Shown here: one piece after another, positions 60,422 through 64,000 of the stretch
Position numbering within the stretch: position 1 is the stretch's first letter
How the letters are laid out: each line of letters starts with the position of its first letter
Assembly: GCF_014850955.1 (NCBI RefSeq)
Contig: NZ_JACXSS010000001.1
Location: 2,170,001-2,234,000, forward strand
DNA: 64,000 nt
Direction of reading: 5' to 3'
Source: Methylomonas albis
Lineage (GTDB): Bacteria; Pseudomonadota; Gammaproteobacteria; Methylococcales; Methylomonadaceae
The notes under the pieces: generated by a model
The model's database searches: none
Told to the model about the DNA's origin: nothing
What the model saw: only the letters and a program-made list of their open reading frames with translations
Made by a program: the position numbers and the translations under genes

Positions 60422-61182
60422 ATTATTCGGTCGCATTTTTTACGATTTTAATCAAAGAAATCCGCCGTTTCACCCGGATTTGGCCGCAAACCTTATTGCC
60501 GCCGGCCATTACCACGGCGCTGTATTTTCTAATCTTCGGCAAGTTGATCGGTGACCGTATCGGTTTGGTGCACGGCGTCAGCTATATGGATTACATCGTA
60601 CCCGGCATTATTCTGATGTCAGTGATCAGTCATTCGTACTCCAATGTGGTGTCCTCGTTTTATTCCACTAAATTTCAGCGCCATATCGAAGAGCTCTTGG
60701 TGGCACCGGTGCCGAACTACGTGATTTTGGCCGGTTACGTTTGCGGGGGTATCGTTCGCGGGGTGTTGGTTGGCGTGGTGGTCGCGGGTATTTCTATGCT
60801 GTTTACCCAGACTACGATTCTGCATTGGGACGTCGCGGTCATAGTGTTTGTGCTGACTGCAACCTTGTTCGCACTAGCCGGTTTCATCAATGCAGTGTTC
60901 GCCGATAGTTTCGACGATATTTCCATCATCCCCAACTTTGTACTGACGCCGTTGAGCTATCTGGGCGGCGTATTTTATTCGGTAGAGATGCTGCCAGGGA
61001 TTTGGCAAAAAATCGCACAGGCTAACCCGATTTTATACATGATCAACGCCTTTCGTTACGGCATGATTGGCGTAAGCGATGTGGGCATCGAACTGGCTTT
61101 CGCGATGACGGGCGGGTTTATTGTGTTCTTAACCGCACTTAGTTTGCTGCTGCTGCATAAAGGTATCGGTATTAAAAACTGA
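60418..61182 (+). CDS. ABC-2 type permease (YadH-like)
   Basis: A 254-residue inner-membrane protein with about six helices. Characteristic ABC-2 segments are R-F-T-R-I-W-P-Q-T-L-L-P-P-A-I-T-T, M-D-Y-I-V-P-G-I-I-L-M, and L-T-P-L-S-Y-L-G-G-V-F-Y-S near residue 180. It partners with the preceding ATPase. Its stop is only three bases from the convergent fnr stop, so transcripts overlap. Confidence 0.88.
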   Translation: MNYSVAFFTILIKEIRRFTRIWPQTLLPPAITTALYFLIFGKLIGDRIGLVHGVSYMDYIVPGIILMSVISHSYSNVVSSFYSTKFQRHIEELLVAPVPNYVILAGYVCGGIVRGVLVGVVVAGISMLFTQTTILHWDVAVIVFVLTATLFALAGFINAVFADSFDDISIIPNFVLTPLSYLGGVFYSVEMLPGIWQKIAQANPILYMINAFRYGMIGVSDVGIELAFAMTGGFIVFLTALSLLLLHKGIGIKN

Positions 61183-61185
61183 TTT

Positions 61186-61920
61186 TTATTCCAGAGGCAG
61201 CAACATATTGCGTAAAGCGACAAGATCTTTGATCGCAATAAAGCGATTTTGCACCACGATTAAGTTGTCGTCCTGAAATTTTTTCAGCAACCTGCTCACC
61301 GTTTCCAAGGCCAAACCCAGGTGATTTCCGATTTCCTGACGGGTGAGCGACAGTTTGAATTCCGACGACGAAAATCCACGCCGCTTCAGCCTTTCTGACA
61401 AGCTGATCAAAAAATAAGCCAAGCGTTCTTCCGCCGGTCTTTTGCTTAGCACCAGCTGATTTTTGTCTTCCAGCATTTTCTCGCCGGTATGCCGGAACAA
61501 TTCGCGCGTCAGGCTGGGCATGTTCTTGAACAAGTCTTCCATATTGTCGGCCGGTAGGATGCAGAAACTCATAGTTTCCAAGGCAATCGCCGCGCAGCCG
61601 TGCTTTTCGGCGGATAGACCGTCGAAGCCCAGCAATTCGCCGGGCAACAGAATATTCAAAATATGCTCGTTGCCATGGCTATCGTTAGCCACCAGTTTGG
61701 CACTGCCGGACTTTATAGCCAGAATGCCGCGGAAATTGTCGCCTTCACGGTAGATAAAGTCGCCGCGCTGTAACGTCTTGCGGGCTTTGACCACTTGGCT
61801 GATGTTATTGATCTCGGCTTGCGACAGGCCGCGTGGTAAACAAATATTATCCAGACTGCAATTAATGCAACTGACTTGGTTTTTACTCGGTGCGACCGCT
61901 TGAGTTTTTGATGAAAGCAT
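61186..61920 (-). CDS. fnr: FNR-type Crp/Fnr regulator
   Basis: A 244-residue oxygen-sensing regulator. N-terminal C-I-N-C-S-L-D-N-I-C (Cys spacing x2 and x5) plus a Cys in H-G-C-A-A-I near residue 109 are the four ligands for the oxygen-labile 4Fe-4S cluster. The C-terminal HTH reads T-R-Q-E-I-G-N-H-L-G-L-A-L-E-T-V-S-R, with E-x-x-S-R of the FNR recognition helix. Activates genes under low oxygen, a usual condition for methanotrophs. Confidence 0.9.
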   Translation of the reverse strand: MLSSKTQAVAPSKNQVSCINCSLDNICLPRGLSQAEINNISQVVKARKTLQRGDFIYREGDNFRGILAIKSGSAKLVANDSHGNEHILNILLPGELLGFDGLSAEKHGCAAIALETMSFCILPADNMEDLFKNMPSLTRELFRHTGEKMLEDKNQLVLSKRPAEERLAYFLISLSERLKRRGFSSSEFKLSLTRQEIGNHLGLALETVSRLLKKFQDDNLIVVQNRFIAIKDLVALRNMLLPLE

Positions 61921-61982
61921 AGGTTTTGGCTTGATAGTTTACCGTTTCACAAGGAAACGGCGAAATTGCAAAGGGCTGCTGG

Positions 61983-62987
61983 TTAATCTTGCTGGTGATA
62001 GCCAATTATCCGTTCTACTTCGGTTTTAGAACCTAAAATCAACGGCACCCGTTGATGAATACTGCTGGGTTTTAGGTCCAAAATCCGTTCGCGACCGGTT
62101 GAACACATCCCGCCGGCTTGTTCGATGATAAATGCCATCGGGTTAGCCTCGTACATCAGACGCAGCTTGCCGGGTTTGGATGGATCGCGTAAATCGTGCG
62201 GATACAGGAATATCCCGCCGCGTGTGAGTATGCGATAGACCTCAGCCACCAGTGAAGCGACCCAACGCATATTGAAGTCCTTGCCGCGCGGACCGTCGGT
62301 GCCGGCCACGCATTCGTCTATATAACGTTTTACCGGCGGCTCCCAGAAGCGTTGGTTGGACATGTTGATAGCAAATTCGCTACTTTCCTCTGGAATTTTC
62401 ATATTGCAATGGGTCAGGATGAACTCGCCGATATCCTGATCCAGCGTGAAGGCATTCACACCCTTGCCCGTGGTTAATACCAACATGGTGGATGGGCCGT
62501 ACAACACAAAGCCGGCGCACACTTGTTCGGTGCCTTTGCGCAAAAAATCCTCGGTTTCCGGCTCGACACCTTCGCGGCAACGCAGAATCGAAAAGATAGT
62601 GCCGACGGTCAGGTTAATATCGATATTCGACGAGCCGTCCAGCGGATCGAACAGCACCAGATATTTACCCTTCGGATACTGTTTCGGGATTTTGATCGGA
62701 TCGTCGATTTCCTCCGATGCCATGCCACCCAAGGAGCCGCTCCAGTCCAGGGCGTTAACCATGATGTCGTTGGTAATAATATCTAGCTTTTTTTGCACTT
62801 CGCCCTGGATGTTTTCCGATTCGGCACTACCTAACACCCCAATCAACGCACCGCAATTGACGCGGTGAGAAATCTGTTTACACGCAGTCACAATATTATT
62901 CAGTAGCAGCGTGAAAGTACCGGAAGCATCCGGCAATCCGCGCTGCTGTTCAATGATGAACTGGGTCAGGGTCACTTGGTGGGTCAT
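61983..62987 (-). CDS. fbp: Fructose-1,6-bisphosphatase class I
   Basis: A 334-residue enzyme removing the 1-phosphate from fructose-1,6-bisphosphate. The metal-binding signature is [10 protein letters not shown] near residues 113-122; E-E at the preceding metal site lies in S-E-E-I-D-D-P; the substrate region includes G-G-I-F-L-Y-P and L-R-L-M-Y-E-A-N-P. It supports gluconeogenesis or the ribulose monophosphate cycle rearrangement. It precedes fnr by 62 bases. Confidence 0.93.
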   Translation of the reverse strand: MTHQVTLTQFIIEQQRGLPDASGTFTLLLNNIVTACKQISHRVNCGALIGVLGSAESENIQGEVQKKLDIITNDIMVNALDWSGSLGGMASEEIDDPIKIPKQYPKGKYLVLFDPLDGSSNIDINLTVGTIFSILRCREGVEPETEDFLRKGTEQVCAGFVLYGPSTMLVLTTGKGVNAFTLDQDIGEFILTHCNMKIPEESSEFAINMSNQRFWEPPVKRYIDECVAGTDGPRGKDFNMRWVASLVAEVYRILTRGGIFLYPHDLRDPSKPGKLRLMYEANPMAFIIEQAGGMCSTGRERILDLKPSSIHQRVPLILGSKTEVERIIGYHQQD

Positions 62988-63141
62988 GCGTTAATTCTCC
63001 ATGGCGTCGGCTAGAGTAATAAGGTTGTTCGGCAAACGAAGTAGTGCTATGCCTGGTTTATCGACTAAATGTATTTTGGTGAACCAAGATTCCGCTCGTT
63101 CGTGGCTGGTTTGCTTGTCCAAATGTGCATTCGGCCCAGTA

Positions 63142-64000
63142 TCAGACTTTTTCACTCAACAGACTTTGCGGCGGCAGGGTTTGCGGATTGGCTTGTGTAG
63201 GCTTTCCTTGTTGAACATCCATAAATCCTGGTTTCAATCCCTTTTGTTCGAATTGCTGTCTTAGATAATCCAGACTCGTATTGATTTTATCCACGGTGCT
63301 GGTGGATTCGCTCCAGAACCGGGTGTTAACACTACCGTCGTAACAGGAGACTTTGCAGCGTATTGTAGCAAGTTCGGGAGGGGTAATGGTAATGCTCACT
63401 ACCCAGTTTTTTTGGCTGCTCTCACTGTTGGCTTGTTTGTCTTGTTCCACCACGAGTTGCAGTGTCTCGGGATTGGTTTTATTAAAGAACGGTAATTCCA
63501 GTATCCAGACCTGTTTGGGTGAGTCGTCCCTGGGTAGCGAATTGAGCTGATCCAAGGTGAGTTTGGCCAGATTGCCTTGGGCTTTTTGCAGGGTTTCCTT
63601 TAATAAATCACTGGGCGTCTGCTGTGCCGAGCTTTCGTCTTTAGGGGCCGCCAGTTCCAAGCCTAACTGAGCAATCAACTTGCTCAGTTTTAATTTAAAA
63701 TCGTCTTGCAGCACGAGCGATTGCGGATTCGTCTCGGCCTCGACCAAATGTCGTTCCATAAACAGCCCGGACTGGGCGATGGCTTGTTTTAGCGTGGTCG
63801 GTTCGAACAGCTTGGTTTTGTCCGGAATTTGCTGCAATATTTCGTGCGCAAGCTGTTTGAGTAGTTCGCCTACAGTTTTATCGCTGGCAGTGGGCCGTAG
63901 CAAAGGGCCGAGTTGCGCCAATAATTGCGCTGGAGGTACTTGCAGCGGCAACAACTGTTTGAATACTGTCGCTATGTGTTCTTCAGTTGATGGGGCCGAT
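63142..64000 (-). CDS. FliK-like flagellar hook-length control protein, C-terminal part (partial)
   Basis: The frame is open to the right edge of the window, so the N-terminal part is outside. A TTG at 63954 is not the start. The C-terminal region has the flg_hook pattern: W-V-V-S-I-T-I-T-P-P-E-L-A-T-I-R-C-K-V-S, then V-N-T-R-F-W-S-E-S, then L-D-Y-L-R-Q-Q-F-E-Q-K-G-L. The upstream Leu/Gln/Pro-rich helical region is typical of FliK. It ends in a Gln/Pro tail. Medium certainty, as the family is poorly conserved. Confidence 0.6.
   Translation of the reverse strand, partial: SAPSTEEHIATVFKQLLPLQVPPAQLLAQLGPLLRPTASDKTVGELLKQLAHEILQQIPDKTKLFEPTTLKQAIAQSGLFMERHLVEAETNPQSLVLQDDFKLKLSKLIAQLGLELAAPKDESSAQQTPSDLLKETLQKAQGNLAKLTLDQLNSLPRDDSPKQVWILELPFFNKTNPETLQLVVEQDKQANSESSQKNWVVSITITPPELATIRCKVSCYDGSVNTRFWSESTSTVDKINTSLDYLRQQFEQKGLKPGFMDVQQGKPTQANPQTLPPQSLLSEKV

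Noticed and set aside
1-64000. CRISPR arrays, tRNA and rRNA genes
   Set aside because: Looked for regularly spaced direct repeats and for tRNA-like 3' ends and cloverleafs by eye; none found.

Overview
The window reads as a chromosomal segment of a gammaproteobacterium, most likely a methanotroph of the Methylomonas/Methylobacter type. This rests on overall gene content and protein style: DksA-GluQ, RpoS, FNR, Fbp, cytochrome c', an alginate-export-type porin and a family 2A encapsulin sulfur operon. No 16S rRNA or methane-oxidation gene is present to prove it, and I see no tRNA, rRNA or CRISPR array.

Left part (1-14.9 kb): an accessory run of small soluble enzymes and a few membrane proteins, almost all on the plus strand. 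It holds two GFA-family proteins, two tautomerases, two glutathione S-transferases, two alpha/beta hydrolases, two tiny paralogous membrane proteins (51 and 58 aa), an amidase, LspA, VOC and ABM proteins, GNAT, PaiB and DUF6624 proteins, a degenerate glutamine amidotransferase, and a TetR regulator next to an O-methyltransferase.

15.0-18.25 kb: four consecutive genes of unknown function. Flagellar-type promoters (two sigma-28-like, one sigma-54-like) can be read directly in front of three of them. The last gene carries an in-frame amber codon. This is the least explained part of the window.

18.3-23.6 kb: a decayed integrative conjugative element. It contains a DUF4400 protein, a TraG 3' fragment cut next to a transposase fragment, a UPF0175/DUF3368 toxin-antitoxin pair, FlhD/FlhC-like activators (compare SetDC of SXT) and a lytic transglycosylase.

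24.5-35.5 kb: a sulfur-assimilation locus. On the minus strand it runs cysT-cysW-cysA, a CysB-type regulator, then cysK, serine acetyltransferase, family 2A encapsulin shell and cysteine desulfurase with a long disordered N-terminus. The last four form a unit that can make cysteine and extract sulfur from it into a protein shell. Its leader has a sigma-70-like promoter followed by an intrinsic terminator before the cysK start, which looks like an attenuator. Divergent to cysT lie OscA and an outer-membrane porin. An 8-bp tandem repeat lies between cysW and cysA.

35.5-43.4 kb: a degenerate EAL protein, cytochrome c' and a cytochrome b, a Tat-type dienelactone hydrolase, ExbD-ExbB-TonB, and a TolC-family protein.

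43.5-46.2 kb: a galU gene broken in two. The middle is replaced by about 2.2 kb of AT-rich DNA with a DUF4301 gene typical of Bacteroidota, and an IS3-type transposase tail lies at the right edge.

46.2-64 kb: mostly core genes. These are a DMT transporter, Acs, GluQ (without a normal start codon), DksA, an aminotransferase, rhodanese, DUF3581, MoeA, MobB, a J-domain protein, RpoS, a membrane-anchored unknown, Ppx/GppA, an ABC exporter pair, FNR, fructose-bisphosphatase and the C-terminal part of a FliK-like protein leaving the window.
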